A stretch of 64,000 bases of DNA from Eubacteriales bacterium (GTDB lineage Bacteria; Bacillota; Clostridia; Lachnospirales; Lachnospiraceae): the NCBI GenBank assembly GCA_030526005.1, contig JAUNDP010000003.1:1-64000 (forward strand), in the 5' to 3' direction. Made by a program: the position numbers and the translations under genes. Positions 18,333-27,624 of the stretch are shown here, piece by piece. Each line of letters starts with the position of its first letter. Position 1 is the first letter of the stretch. The notes below the pieces were generated by a model, which worked only from the letters and a program-made list of their open reading frames with translations, ran no database searches and had not been told where the DNA came from.

Positions 18333-19286
18333 TCAGACGATATTTCTCTTTTCGCCTCTCAAGAAAGCTTCTATGTTTAAATAGACTTCCCGCACGAGCC
18401 GCTGTCTGGCCTCTGTGCTTGCCCATGCAATGTGAGGTGTGACAACCAGTTTTCCACTGTCTTTGATCTTCATCAATGGATTCCCTTCTCTCATCGGTTC
18501 TGCTGAGATGACATCAAGCCCTGCGCCAGCAATCTCCCCGATCTCCAGCGCCTCCGCCAGATCCGTCTCATTTACAATCGGTCCACGTCCTACATTGATC
18601 AGCACAGCGCTTTTTTTCATCTTCTGAAATGCGTTTTTGTCCATCAGATTTTCTGTTGCCCCATTCAGCGGCGCATGAATCGACAGCACATCGGATTCCC
18701 GGCAGATCGTATCAAAATCCACTCTTTCATATTGATCATTCTGATTTTTCCCTGATGTAGAATAATAGATCACTCTGCATCCAAACACTTTGGCAATCTG
18801 GGCTACTTTTTTTCCAATATTTCCAAGCCCGACGATTCCCCAGGTCTTGCCGTCCAGTTCCTGATATGTCATATCCAGGTTCGTAAAAATATCGCTTCTG
18901 ATATACTGACCGCTTTTTACATAAGTGTCAAAATAATTCATCTTATGAATCAGATACAATGCCAGTGCAAACGTGTGCTGCGCTACCGACATCGTAGAAT
19001 ATCCGCCTACATTTGACACAGAGATTCCTCTTTTTTCCGTATATACTTTGTCTATGATATTTGTTCCCGTAGCCGTCACTGCAATCATTTTCAGATGATC
19101 CGCTTTTTTCAGTGTCCGCTCATTCATCGGCACTTTATTCACAACAATAATGTCCGCGTCCTTTACACGATCCGCTGTGTTTTCCTCGTCGGACTGACCG
19201 TACTGCGTCACATTTCCCAATTTTTCAAAAACAGACAGATCCACGTCCGCCCCCAATGTATTTGCCTCTAAAATCACAACATTCAT
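18333..19286 (-). CDS. D-2-hydroxyacid dehydrogenase (glycerate dehydrogenase-like)
   Basis: NAD(P)-dependent interconversion of 2-keto acids and D-2-hydroxy acids. 317 residues, usual length. The Rossmann motif GLGNIGKKV is at about 151-159, the conserved NVGRGPIVNETDL at about 231, the catalytic Arg in that region, the Glu in the SAEP segment near 263 and the His in TPHIAWAS at about 284. Closest to glycerate/hydroxypyruvate reductases by layout; substrate not certain. Single gene between two terminators. A likely GGAGAA ribosome site precedes the ATG. Confidence 0.9.
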   Translation of the reverse strand: MNVVILEANTLGADVDLSVFEKLGNVTQYGQSDEENTADRVKDADIIVVNKVPMNERTLKKADHLKMIAVTATGTNIIDKVYTEKRGISVSNVGGYSTMSVAQHTFALALYLIHKMNYFDTYVKSGQYIRSDIFTNLDMTYQELDGKTWGIVGLGNIGKKVAQIAKVFGCRVIYYSTSGKNQNDQYERVDFDTICRESDVLSIHAPLNGATENLMDKNAFQKMKKSAVLINVGRGPIVNETDLAEALEIGEIAGAGLDVISAEPMREGNPLMKIKDSGKLVVTPHIAWASTEARQRLVREVYLNIEAFLRGEKRNIV

Positions 19287-19366
19287 TCTGCTTTTCTCCT
19301 TATCGAAAAATTATTCTGACATACTCTTACGGCTAAAGCACAAGAGCTTTTTTGCAGTTTATTTGT

Positions 19367-19414
19367 AAAAAAAGCCTGCCGCGGCAGATCATCGCTGTCG
19401 CTGCAAGCTTTTCT
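19367..19414 (-). terminator. Terminator of pgi
   Basis: On the minus strand AAAAGCTTGCAGC pairs imperfectly with GCGGCAGGCTTTT, followed by a run of seven T. It lies 21 bases after the pgi stop. Confidence 0.8.
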
Positions 19415-19435
19415 TTTTCTGACAGATCCTGAAAA

Positions 19436-20782
19436 TTACAGTCTCTTTAATAATTCTTCTCTTTCTTTTTCATAGCCCGGTTTTCCAAGAAGAGCAAACA
19501 TATTTTTCTTGTAGCTCTCTACGCCTGGCTGGTTGAATGGATTCACACCCAGCAGATATCCGCTGACGCCGCATGCAAACTCGAAGAAATAGAATAATTC
19601 TCCCAGAGAATATTCATCCTGTTTTGCAATCTGAACCATCAGGTTTGGAACGTTTCCGTCTGTGTGAGCTAAAATTGTTCCATTCATTGCGCTCTTATTG
19701 ACGAAATCCATATTTTTTCCGGCAAGATAGTTTAATCCGTCCAGATCAACCGGTTCTTCCCCGATCACGATTTCACACTGAGATTCTTCCACATTCAGAA
19801 CCGTCTCATACATAATACGGCTTCCGTCCTGGATGAACTGTCCCATGGAATGCAGGTCTGTTGTCAGATCAACAGATGCCGGGAAAATACCTTTCTGATC
19901 TTTTCCTTCGCTCTCTCCGTATAACTGTTTCCACCATTCGGATACATAGTGCAGACTTGGCTCATAGTTTGCCAGGATTTCTACTGATTTTCCTTTCTGG
20001 TGAAGAATATTGCGGACTACTGCATATTTTACCGCGTCATTTTCTTCATATGGAGCTTCCAGAGCAAGCTTTCTTCCGGCTGCTGCACCCTCCATCAGTT
20101 TGTCAATATCAGCGCCGCTGACTGCGATTGGCAGTAATCCTACTGCTGTCAGCACAGAGAAACGTCCTCCTACATCATCCGGAACAACGAAGCTTTCATA
20201 TCCTTCTTCTGTCGCAAGGTTTTTGAGAGCTCCTCTTTCTTTATCTGTTGTAGCATAGATTCTCTTCGCTGCTTCTTCTTTTCCATATTTTTTCTCCAGC
20301 ATTTCCTTAAATACACGGAATGCGATTGCCGGCTCTGTTGTCGTACCGGATTTTGAAATAATATTTACAGAAAAGTCACGATCTCCGATTACATCAATCA
20401 AATGTTTCAGATATGTGCCGCTGATGCTGTTTCCGGCATAATAAATTTCAGGTGTCTTGCGGACTTCTTTTGAAACCATATTGTAGAAGCTGTGACGTAA
20501 GAATTCAATCGCTGCTCTTGCGCCCAGATAAGATCCGCCAATGCCGATTACCACCAGCACTTCGCTGTCTTCCTGAATCTTCTTTGCTGCTTTTTTAATG
20601 CGTGCAAATTCTTCTTTGTCATAATCAACCGGCAGGTCAATCCATCCTAAGAAATCATTTCCGGCACCACTTTTGGATACCAGAGTTTCTTTTGCTGCCT
20701 CTGCCAGCTTCTGCATATTTTTGATTTCACCTTCGCTTACAAATCCTGAAGCTTTTGAATAATCAAATCTTACTCTGCTCAT
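19436..20782 (-). CDS. pgi: Glucose-6-phosphate isomerase
   Basis: Interconverts glucose 6-phosphate and fructose 6-phosphate in glycolysis and gluconeogenesis. 448 residues, the short bacterial type. The sugar phosphate loop [13 protein letters not shown] is at about 78-90, [10 protein letters not shown] at about 142, the [14 protein letters not shown] signature near 202, the catalytic Glu in the SEGKDQKG region at about 288, and the [12 protein letters not shown] signature near residue 420. Cytoplasmic. Single gene with its own terminator. AAGGAG site before the ATG. Confidence 0.98.
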   Translation of the reverse strand: MSRVRFDYSKASGFVSEGEIKNMQKLAEAAKETLVSKSGAGNDFLGWIDLPVDYDKEEFARIKKAAKKIQEDSEVLVVIGIGGSYLGARAAIEFLRHSFYNMVSKEVRKTPEIYYAGNSISGTYLKHLIDVIGDRDFSVNIISKSGTTTEPAIAFRVFKEMLEKKYGKEEAAKRIYATTDKERGALKNLATEEGYESFVVPDDVGGRFSVLTAVGLLPIAVSGADIDKLMEGAAAGRKLALEAPYEENDAVKYAVVRNILHQKGKSVEILANYEPSLHYVSEWWKQLYGESEGKDQKGIFPASVDLTTDLHSMGQFIQDGSRIMYETVLNVEESQCEIVIGEEPVDLDGLNYLAGKNMDFVNKSAMNGTILAHTDGNVPNLMVQIAKQDEYSLGELFYFFEFACGVSGYLLGVNPFNQPGVESYKKNMFALLGKPGYEKEREELLKRL

Positions 20783-20915
20783 AATCTCTTTTGCGCTCCT
20801 TATAGGTGTAATTTGTGTACGGATCTTATATCCATTTTACAAGTTTTGTGAGAAATCCTCTTTCTTGGATTTCCCATATGATCACCTATCATTTTATCAA
20901 ATGTCGCATACTTTA

Positions 20916-21656
20916 TCAAGCCAAAAATTCTTTCAATACTTCTCTTATAATGCGCTCCTGTTCCTGCGGGTCCATCTGTTTTAAAATCTCTGCATTTTCG
21001 TCGCTTATCTTTTCAGACTCTGCCGCCGCTTCCTTCAATCCATTTTTTATATTTTCTTTCAGCATCTGTTTCTCTTTGCCGGATTCTTTTCCTCTTCCCA
21101 AACCCTTTTTTTGTTTCGTTTCTTTCTCGTCTAAAATAGATATTTCTTCAAACTCTCTTCCGACTCCTGTGTTTTCCAGAAAATCTTCCAGCCTTGTCTG
21201 AAGATTTCTGTTTTTATACCGAAAATCCATTACGCTCCCAAAGACAAGAATTGCGGCGCAGGAAATGAGTCCGCCTCTGAGATATAAACTTCTGACTGCT
21301 GCCATCTCCGGAACGAGAACATAGCCTGTTCCCGCCAGCGCTGCACACAGCACAAACGCATAAGCGCTCACTCTCTGCCACTGATGCAGATTCATGTTCC
21401 AATAGCGGTACTCCAGCAACTGCCTTTTTATAAATGCAGATACGTTGGAAACCTCGTCATTCAGTCTCTGACAGTTTGCAAATCTCTGCCTGAGCTGTTT
21501 CATAAATCTTCCATGAGGCGCGCTTGTATTTTTCGTGTCTGCCAGAAGTTTCGCATAGATACGGTTCAGTATCAGCTGACTGAACACTCCTATCACGCAT
21601 ACGGCTGCCATTGTGTAAAATAACACTTTTTGTTCTGCCATTGTCTGTAACATCAT
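20916..21656 (-). CDS. Membrane protein with cytoplasmic coiled-coil tail, unknown function
   Basis: 246 residues from the ATG at 21656, chosen because AAGGGGG lies about eight bases before it; the frame runs further upstream without a ribosome site. One helix at about residues 10-28 (MAAVCVIGVFSQLIL) is followed by a soluble stretch, then a pair of helices at about 97-118 and 122-140. The last 100 residues are highly charged, rich in E and K, and probably coiled. No family recognised. The layout resembles accessory proteins of secretion or motility systems, but nothing nearby supports this. Single gene between pgi and mtnN. Confidence 0.7.
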   Translation of the reverse strand: MMLQTMAEQKVLFYTMAAVCVIGVFSQLILNRIYAKLLADTKNTSAPHGRFMKQLRQRFANCQRLNDEVSNVSAFIKRQLLEYRYWNMNLHQWQRVSAYAFVLCAALAGTGYVLVPEMAAVRSLYLRGGLISCAAILVFGSVMDFRYKNRNLQTRLEDFLENTGVGREFEEISILDEKETKQKKGLGRGKESGKEKQMLKENIKNGLKEAAAESEKISDENAEILKQMDPQEQERIIREVLKEFLA

Positions 21657-21773
21657 TAAGAATCCCCCTTTTATTTCTTTCTGACTGATTTCAGCGGACC
21701 GGTCCATCTTCTGAAATTTTGTACCGCCATTATAGCCCATGATTTTCACTTTGAAAAGGAAAATCGTTCGACT

Positions 21774-21808
21774 AAAAAAGCCCAAAAATGTCTGATTTTC
21801 GGGCTTTT
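21774..21808 (-). terminator. Terminator of mtnN
   Basis: Minus strand AAAAGCCCGAAAATCA pairs with the TTTTTGGGCTTTT side, followed by TTTAG; it lies 32 bases after the mtnN stop. Confidence 0.8.
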
Positions 21809-21839
21809 AGGGAATTTTATATTCACATTGAACAGGCTT

Positions 21840-22556
21840 TTATTTTGTCTGATCTTCAGAAAAACGCTTCATAAGACCTTGCACAAGGCGCAGACTGTCC
21901 GCTGCTGCTTTCGCCTCAAATACAGGATAATCCATCTTTGCGCTGTCGTCTGCTTTGTCGGAAATCGCACGGATGATCACGAAAGGAACTTTGTTCAGCC
22001 ATGCTGTATGACCGATGGAAGCGCCCTCCATCTCTGTACAAAATCCTTCAAAAGTATTCTTAATCTGTGCTTTGATTGTTTTGTCGAAAATAAATTGATC
22101 GCCGCTTACAATTCTGCCGCGGAAAACCTTGATTTCCGGGTTGACCTGCTCGCTGACTTCTCTGGCAAGTTCTGAAATTTTTTCATCTGCCGCGAAAGAA
22201 TGTACTCCCATCTGAGGCACTTCGCCTTTTTTATAACCGAAAAGAGTGGCATCCACATCATGGTGCAGCACATCCGTCGCAATCACGATATCCTCGATAT
22301 TGATCTCATTTTTTAAAGATCCCGCAACCCCTGTATTGATAATCAGGTTCACTCCAAAATCATCAATCAGAATCTGGGTGCAGACTGCCGCATTGACCTT
22401 TCCCACTCCGCTGCGCACTACCACTACATTCTGCCCGCACAGTGTTCCTTCAAAGAATTTCATCCCTGCTTTTTCCACTGTACGGCAGACCTGCATTTCT
22501 TTTTTCAGGCCTTCTACCTCTATTTCCATTGCTCCGATAATTCCTGTTTTTCTCAT
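21840..22556 (-). CDS. mtnN: 5'-methylthioadenosine/S-adenosylhomocysteine nucleosidase
   Basis: Cleaves methylthioadenosine and S-adenosylhomocysteine, the by-products of SAM use, releasing adenine. 238 residues, normal length. Signatures: GIIGAMEIEVEGL at the start with the catalytic Glu at about residue 12, NTGVAGSL near 78, VSGDQFIF at about 150, EMEGASIGH at about 175 and SDKADD with the catalytic Asp near residue 201. AGGAGG ribosome site. Links by function to metK at the left end of the window, though not by operon. Confidence 0.97.
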   Translation of the reverse strand: MRKTGIIGAMEIEVEGLKKEMQVCRTVEKAGMKFFEGTLCGQNVVVVRSGVGKVNAAVCTQILIDDFGVNLIINTGVAGSLKNEINIEDIVIATDVLHHDVDATLFGYKKGEVPQMGVHSFAADEKISELAREVSEQVNPEIKVFRGRIVSGDQFIFDKTIKAQIKNTFEGFCTEMEGASIGHTAWLNKVPFVIIRAISDKADDSAKMDYPVFEAKAAADSLRLVQGLMKRFSEDQTK

Positions 22557-22713
22557 AGAATCCTCCTGTATCTTCTGTTTCTTCCATGTTCCTTTGAGAT
22601 TATAGCAGGTTTTTCTTTCCTGTACACAACAATTTTATTTTGTCTCTTTGCTTTTTTCCTGTGCAGATCATCTGAAAGATCTGTTTCTCTTGGGAACCTG
22701 TTTTCTTTTCCAC

Positions 22714-22742
22714 TTGCAAGAAATGCAGAAACTATATATAAT
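22714..22742 (+). promoter_or_regulatory. Promoter of the TSCPD-domain gene
   Basis: TTGCAA (22714-22719), 17-base spacer, TATAAT (22737-22742). Confidence 0.7.
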
Positions 22743-22799
22743 CGGTGTGCAGGATAAATAAAAATTCAGCTATTTTCATTTATGAAAGGAGATTTTAAA

Positions 22800-23045
22800 A
22801 TGTTCAGTTATAAACCATCCGGCGTCTGCGCCAGAGAAATCCAGTTTGAATTAAACGGAGATACCATCGAAAAAGTACAGTTTATCGGAGGATGTCCTGG
22901 AAATACACTCGGATTATCTCTTCTGCTTCAAGGAATGAGCGTTCAGAAAGCGATTGATCTCTTAAGCGATGTAAAATGCGGAAGCAAAAATACTTCCTGT
23001 CCGGCACAGTTAGCGCGTGCGCTGAAACAGGCAACTTCAAAATAA
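22800..23045 (+). CDS. TSCPD domain protein (TIGR03905 type)
   Basis: 81 residues from the ATG at 22800, eight bases after AAAGGAG; an in-frame ATG at 22782 overlaps the ribosome site. The protein is a free-standing TSCPD domain like the one at the C-terminus of B12-dependent ribonucleotide reductases. Its conserved Cys residues occur as SGVCAREI, GGCPGN, VKCGSK and TSCPAQL, which suggests a metal or redox site. Small proteins of this kind are common in Clostridia and have no firm function. It has its own promoter and terminator, so it is a single-gene unit. Confidence 0.85.
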   Translation: MFSYKPSGVCAREIQFELNGDTIEKVQFIGGCPGNTLGLSLLLQGMSVQKAIDLLSDVKCGSKNTSCPAQLARALKQATSK

Positions 23046-23053
23046 AAAAGAAA

Positions 23054-23104
23054 AGGATGATAGGAAAGACAGATTTTCTTCTGTCCCCCATCATCCTCTT
23101 TTTT
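23054..23104 (+). terminator. Terminator of the TSCPD-domain gene
   Basis: AGGATGAT (23054-23061) pairs with ATCATCCT (23090-23097), with inner GACAG / CTGTC, then CTTTTTT. Confidence 0.85.
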
Positions 23105-23139
23105 ATTGTAAATTTTTTAAACGCTGATTTTTTTTATTT

Positions 23140-23916
23140 TCATCGTTTTTCCTCATCTGCTCTATCCTTATACAGGATTGCCGCATCCGTCAGAAACTGT
23201 GCGCATCCCGGCACTTCACTGTCATAATACTGTGCAAAACGCTCATCCATCGTATAAAGGGATACGATACCGATATATTTTTTCGAATCGTATTTCTCAT
23301 TTCGGAAACACCATTTTCTGTGGAGTTCCACAATGTTTTTCCCTTCCTCGCTATCCGGTTTTTTCCCAGATAAAACAGCATCCCTCAGCATTTCCAGAAT
23401 CTTCCTGCCCATATTTTCCCACTGCTCATACTGCTCCATTGACATTTTCATCGCCGCAGCATTTGCTTCATCCACAGTTTTGTCTCCATACTTTTTTCGG
23501 ATTTCTTCGCCATATTTCTTTTCATTTTGCTGGATCATTTCCTTTTTGAAAGCTTCAAACTTTTCTCTGTCTGACATTTTTCTTCCTCCTTGCCGTTCTT
23601 CCAAAGTCTTTTTCACTGTGAGGATCAGCGCATCGATTCGTTCACGCCGTTTTGTCAGTTCCATCAGATGGCTCTGCAGCGCCTTCTGATCGTCAAAGTC
23701 CGGATCTTTTAAAATCTTTTCAATATCGCACAGAGAAAATCCCAGCTCTCGATAGAATAAAATCTGCTGTAATTTTTTCACCTCATCGTCTCCATAAAAA
23801 CGATAATTCGCTTCATTGACACGATACGGTTTCAGCAATCCTTTCTGGTCATACCAGCGCAGTGTCCTTGTGCTGACCCCTGCCAGATCAGCCAATTCCT
23901 TGATTGTATATTCCAT
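23140..23916 (-). CDS. MerR family regulator with TipAS ligand-binding domain
   Basis: 258 residues. Residues 1-70 are a MerR winged helix domain (YTIKELADLAGVSTRTLRWYD, then GLLKPYRVNEANYRFY). A coiled dimerisation helix runs to about 110. The C-terminal domain (about 125-250) has the AAMKMSMEQYEQW and HRKWCF patterns of TipAS, the antibiotic-binding domain of TipAL. In that family, binding of peptide antibiotics or other drugs switches on the regulator's own promoter. A perfect palindrome in a 19-base spacer promoter lies 160 bases upstream (24081-24111), as expected for autoregulation. No efflux gene is adjacent, so the regulon must lie elsewhere or be the regulator itself acting as a drug sink. 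Confidence 0.92.
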   Translation of the reverse strand: MEYTIKELADLAGVSTRTLRWYDQKGLLKPYRVNEANYRFYGDDEVKKLQQILFYRELGFSLCDIEKILKDPDFDDQKALQSHLMELTKRRERIDALILTVKKTLEERQGGRKMSDREKFEAFKKEMIQQNEKKYGEEIRKKYGDKTVDEANAAAMKMSMEQYEQWENMGRKILEMLRDAVLSGKKPDSEEGKNIVELHRKWCFRNEKYDSKKYIGIVSLYTMDERFAQYYDSEVPGCAQFLTDAAILYKDRADEEKR

Positions 23917-24080
23917 GTCACCTTTTCCTCACGAAATTTATTTTTTACAGGCATTTTTGATAATTGAAACACCCAGAACCAAAAGGAAATGTTTTTTTAT
24001 GCGTCTGTCTCTTGCCTTGCTGATGCAAGATCCGCCTTTACACTGGTTATGGGAAGAATCGCCTTTCGCCTGCACCATGA

Positions 24081-24111
24081 AGTATACAAGTTGACGCTGC
24101 GTCAATGTCAA
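24081..24111 (-). promoter_or_regulatory. MerR-type promoter with 19-base spacer and palindromic operator
   Basis: On the minus strand TTGACA (24106-24111) and TATACT (24081-24086) are separated by 19 bases. The spacer contains TTGACGCAGCGTCAA, a perfect 7-1-7 palindrome (24091-24105). Over-long spacers with a dyad in the middle are the mark of MerR-controlled promoters, where the regulator untwists the DNA. It reads toward the TipAS-MerR gene. Confidence 0.9.
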
Positions 24112-24141
24112 GTCTGCTTTTTCTTTTTTTATTTTTCTTTT

Positions 24142-25752
24142 TTAACGATCCCATTTATCACACAGGGATTCAATCTGGCTTGTGAACTTGGCAAGGTCTT
24201 TGTTTGCTCCATGCTCATTGTGTCGGATTACAGTCAGCAGACGCTGTCCTGCTGCGACAAGTCTTGCAAATACAGAATTTGCCTTCGCTGTCGATGCCGG
24301 CATATTCTTTGTCTTATCAATCTTGATTGGCTCTGCCTCTCTGATAAATTCTCCGGACGCCAGATCAAAAATTGTACCGCTGAACGGCGCATAAGCGTTC
24401 AGTCCCTTTTCTTTTCTGAGACGCTCTGCAAAACTTTCCGTGACTAAATCTTCTCCGTGGATCACAAAGACACATTTCGGCTTCTCTTCAAACGCTGAAA
24501 TCCAGCGCATCAATCCCTCATTATCTGCATGACCGCTTATTCCTGTCAGAACAGCAATCTCCGCATGAATCTCAATTTCTTCACCAAACAGTTTTACCTC
24601 TTTTGCGCCTTCCACAATGGCACGTCCAAGTGTTCCGACTGCCTGATATCCAACGAATAAAACAGTACATTCCGGACGCCATAAATTATGTTTTAAATGA
24701 TGTTTAATTCGTCCTGCCTCACACATTCCGCTGGCTGAGATGATTACTTTTGGTTTTTCATCAAAATTTATATTTTTGGAGTCTTCACTTGTGACAGATA
24801 TCTTCAGTCCCGGAAAACTGATCGGGTTAATGCCTTTCTGAATTAAAGCTGCTGCATCTTCATCAAAGTCGCTGAACATATGCTTCATAAAGATTCCAGT
24901 TGCCTCAACTGCAAGAGGACTGTCCACATATACTTCAAAATCATCATGGCCTACAATTCGTTTTTCCTCTTTGATCTGTCTTAAAAAGTACAGCATCTCC
25001 TGCGTTCTGCCGACTGCAAATGACGGGATTACCACATTTCCGCCCCTGTCAAATGTTCTCTGAATGATCTGTGTCAATTCTTTGATATAATCCGGTTTGA
25101 TTCCATGGCTTCTGTCTCCATAAGTAGATTCCATCACCACATAATCTGCGTCTTTGAGATATTCCGGATCTTTGATAATTGGCTGATGTGTATTTCCAAT
25201 ATCTCCTGAAAAGACGATTTTTGTCTCCTGTCCGTCTTCCGTGATCCACACTTCAATCGAGGAAGATCCAAGCAGATGACCTGCATCTACAAATCGAATC
25301 TTAATCTGATCACTGATCTGAAGGATTTCATGGTATTCGCATGAGACAAAACATTCAATGGCTCCCAGCGCATCATCCATGTCATAAAGAGGAATAACCT
25401 CTTCTCTTCCGGCTCGTTTTCCCTTTCTGTTTTTCCACTCTGCTTCAAACATCTGGATATGGGCGCTGTCACGCAGCATAATGTCACATAGATCTGTAGT
25501 GGCGCGCGTCGCAAAAATCTGCCCTCTGAATCCTCTTTGATATAAAAGAGGCAATTTACCGGAATGATCAATATGGGCATGAGTCAAAAGCACCATGTCA
25601 ATGTCACTCGCCGGTACCGGCAGTTCTTCATTTTCATAAGTGTCAGGCCCCTGTTCCATTCCACAGTCAATCAGAATCTTCTTTCCGTCCGCTTCCAGAT
25701 AGGTACAGCTTCCAGTAACTTCATGAGTCGCTCCCAAAAAAATAAGCTTCAT
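24142..25752 (-). CDS. Beta-CASP metallo-beta-lactamase fold nuclease-like protein
   Basis: 536 residues. The metallo-beta-lactamase HxHxDH motif is at 58-63 (HAHIDH), further metal ligands are the DAGHLLGS His near 179 and the FSGDIGN Asp near 202, and the beta-CASP part has ESTYGDR, PSFAVGRTQE, SASGMCEAGR and ISGHADNEGL. This is the RNA-processing nuclease group (Ysh1/CPSF-like, MTH1203 type) with a C-terminal RMMBL-like domain. Role in bacteria is likely RNA processing or decay; the substrate is unknown. About 75 extra residues after the RMMBL segment, ending DKWDR, look helical. Single gene; the region just past its stop holds the MerR promoter. Confidence 0.9.
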   Translation of the reverse strand: MKLIFLGATHEVTGSCTYLEADGKKILIDCGMEQGPDTYENEELPVPASDIDMVLLTHAHIDHSGKLPLLYQRGFRGQIFATRATTDLCDIMLRDSAHIQMFEAEWKNRKGKRAGREEVIPLYDMDDALGAIECFVSCEYHEILQISDQIKIRFVDAGHLLGSSSIEVWITEDGQETKIVFSGDIGNTHQPIIKDPEYLKDADYVVMESTYGDRSHGIKPDYIKELTQIIQRTFDRGGNVVIPSFAVGRTQEMLYFLRQIKEEKRIVGHDDFEVYVDSPLAVEATGIFMKHMFSDFDEDAAALIQKGINPISFPGLKISVTSEDSKNINFDEKPKVIISASGMCEAGRIKHHLKHNLWRPECTVLFVGYQAVGTLGRAIVEGAKEVKLFGEEIEIHAEIAVLTGISGHADNEGLMRWISAFEEKPKCVFVIHGEDLVTESFAERLRKEKGLNAYAPFSGTIFDLASGEFIREAEPIKIDKTKNMPASTAKANSVFARLVAAGQRLLTVIRHNEHGANKDLAKFTSQIESLCDKWDR

Positions 25753-25921
25753 ATATATTCCCCCATTCTCTCAATACCGTGTCATCTTTACATCGTTACA
25801 ACCCTCTTATCATACATATTTTCTGATATTTCTATTATACTATGTTTAATGGGAAAATAATATATTATCTGAAAATTTTTATGAAAATTATATTTTTTTA
25901 GAAAATCATCAAATTCAGGAA

Positions 25922-25966
25922 AATAAAAAGGCATCACCTTGCCTTTAGACAAAATGACACCTTTTT
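25922..25966 (-). terminator. Terminator after the small secreted protein gene
   Basis: Minus strand AAAAAGGTGTCA (25955-25966) pairs with TGATGCCTTTTT (25925-25936), two G-T, then ATTTTC. It is the only structure seen in the 318-base gap 25753-26070, apart from a TATAAT (minus strand, 25834-25839) before the beta-CASP gene with no clear -35. Confidence 0.7.
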
Positions 25967-26070
25967 CTTGCTCCAAAGAGCCTGTGTTTTACATCTTCTG
26001 TTTAAGAAACTGCCGATGGTAATGAAGAAATGTGTTTTTATTGCTGTATTTTATTTTTTGCTGCTGAAAA

Positions 26071-26565
26071 TTATCCGATATATAAGCCGTCTGTTCTGGA
26101 TGTCATGCTCTCAAAGGTCTCTCCCTTAATTGCTATATGATTTGTCATAGTTCTATAATAATATCCAGGTGTTACTGTAATATAAAAACCATTATGTCCA
26201 TAATAAGTATTATATTCCGAATCATATTGATATGTCACTGTTACCCATGTTCCATTTATCAACTTCTGTAAGTAAACATCTGTTCTTACTTCTTCAGCTG
26301 TTCGATAACAAGATGTACTTCCTGAAATATAAATTAAACCATTTCCTTTATCTTCAATATATGATGTTCCATCTGCTAAATAGTATCCCCTTATCGTTTC
26401 TTCTCTTGCATATCCGGTAGATTTATCTGCATCTGTGAGCACTGATCCATCCACAACTGTTCCCAACAAATCTTTCCAGTTTTCCTCTGCTGATGCTGTT
26501 ACGCCAAAGCTTAACATAGTTATTAAAGATAAGATGATTGCCAAAAATTTTTTTACTAATTTCAT
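26071..26565 (-). CDS. Small secreted protein, resembles DUF6147
   Basis: 164 residues. Residues 1-27 are a signal peptide (KKFLAIILSLITML, cleavage near ASA-EE). The mature part is a beta-rich domain: GYYLADGTSYI, GNGLIYISGSTSCYRT, VYLQKLINGTWVTV, then GYYYRT, with paired Tyr strands. I recall this pattern from the DUF6147 family of secreted Lachnospiraceae proteins. It follows the DUF4367 membrane protein by 79 bases on the same strand, so the two may share a transcript and the secreted protein may be an output of that signalling unit. Function unknown. Confidence 0.7.
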   Translation of the reverse strand: MKLVKKFLAIILSLITMLSFGVTASAEENWKDLLGTVVDGSVLTDADKSTGYAREETIRGYYLADGTSYIEDKGNGLIYISGSTSCYRTAEEVRTDVYLQKLINGTWVTVTYQYDSEYNTYYGHNGFYITVTPGYYYRTMTNHIAIKGETFESMTSRTDGLYIG

Positions 26566-26644
26566 TTTAAAATTTCCCTCACTTTATATTATTGTTTCTC
26601 CATTACAATATATATAAACGAGTTACTCATCTAAATTTGTCGTT

Positions 26645-27541
26645 TTAATTAGAAATAATTAAATTTTTTACAATTTTTTCAAATTCTGTTTGCGCTATAG
26701 ATCCTCTCATGATATAGCAAGTCTCTTTTCCTTCCAGCTGTGTGGCATAAGTTTCTTCTATACCATCCATTTTCCAAATTGCAATTTTATCTTTTATACC
26801 TCGCATTTCAATTTCGTTTATTACTGTAGCATCAAATTCCTGAATGAATTTACTTTTAGACTCTTTTTTTTGCATAGAAATGGTAAATACTGTATTTTTA
26901 TATTCATAAAATAATACTGCCTTCTTTTCTTCTTTTTCCAAGCTAAGATGTGAAAATTCCATACCATCCGGTCTATATACCATTTCTATTGGCTGTATTC
27001 CTAATTCTTCTTTAATTTTTTCTTTAGCATCTTCTTCAAGACTTACCTCTATCTCGCTATCTTTTTCATCTTCTACATTAATTTTAATTCTCAACTGGCT
27101 GTTTCCCACAATTTCATTCCAAAGTCCAACCATGTATTGTCTATTTGCTTCGCTTGTCATACTGACTCCAAAGATACAGATTCCCACACAGGCTACAATA
27201 GCCGCTCTTTTCAAAAAGATGGTTCTTTTATTGATTTTCTTTACTTTCTTTCCCAGTTCTAAAAATTCACGATCTTCCTTTGACAGCATATTATAATTAT
27301 CAGTCTGGTCGTCCTCCGGATCTTTATCCCACTCGCCCCGATCTTTTAATTCTTTTATGATACGTTCAAGCAAATCATCAGAAGGTTTGATATCTTTCGT
27401 TTCGGGATTTTGATTTGCTTCCCTTTCAATGTGTCCGCATGATTCTTCCAATGACCAACGCAACATTCGGCCGATATTATCGTCGCTCTTAAAGTTTTCA
27501 TCGTTTTGATGAGTTTTATTGTCCCTCTTTTTTTCTTCCAT
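26645..27541 (-). CDS. Single-pass membrane protein with DUF4367-like domain, possible anti-sigma factor
   Basis: 298 residues from the ATG at 27541, preceded by GAAAGGA; an upstream in-frame codon has no ribosome site. The first ~108 residues are charged and cytoplasmic, a single helix lies at about 110-129, and the rest is outside. The outer part ends with the EMVYRPDGMEF and FTISMQKKESKSK strands, then YIMRGSIAQTEFEKIVKNL, the usual end of DUF4367. Proteins of this build commonly sit beside ECF-type sigma factor genes and are thought to hold them at the membrane. Here a sigma gene (28852-29433) lies 1.3 kb away on the same strand, with murG inserted between on the other strand. Confidence 0.72.
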   Translation of the reverse strand: MEEKKRDNKTHQNDENFKSDDNIGRMLRWSLEESCGHIEREANQNPETKDIKPSDDLLERIIKELKDRGEWDKDPEDDQTDNYNMLSKEDREFLELGKKVKKINKRTIFLKRAAIVACVGICIFGVSMTSEANRQYMVGLWNEIVGNSQLRIKINVEDEKDSEIEVSLEEDAKEKIKEELGIQPIEMVYRPDGMEFSHLSLEKEEKKAVLFYEYKNTVFTISMQKKESKSKFIQEFDATVINEIEMRGIKDKIAIWKMDGIEETYATQLEGKETCYIMRGSIAQTEFEKIVKNLIISN

Positions 27542-27624
27542 TTCTTCCTTTCTCAAAGTCTGTTCTTGACTTTTTACTATAAGAGTATACACTGTTAATA
27601 TATCATTAATTTTGGAGGATAAAC

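Noticed and set aside
22557..22713. A possible promoter for mtnN (TATAAT at minus strand near 22600)
   Set aside because: The nearest -35-like hexamer is 19 bases away and weak, with no dyad to suggest an activator, so I did not list it.
23934..24078. A 46-codon minus-strand frame just past the MerR promoter
   Set aside because: Its ATG lies upstream of the expected transcription start and it has no ribosome site.
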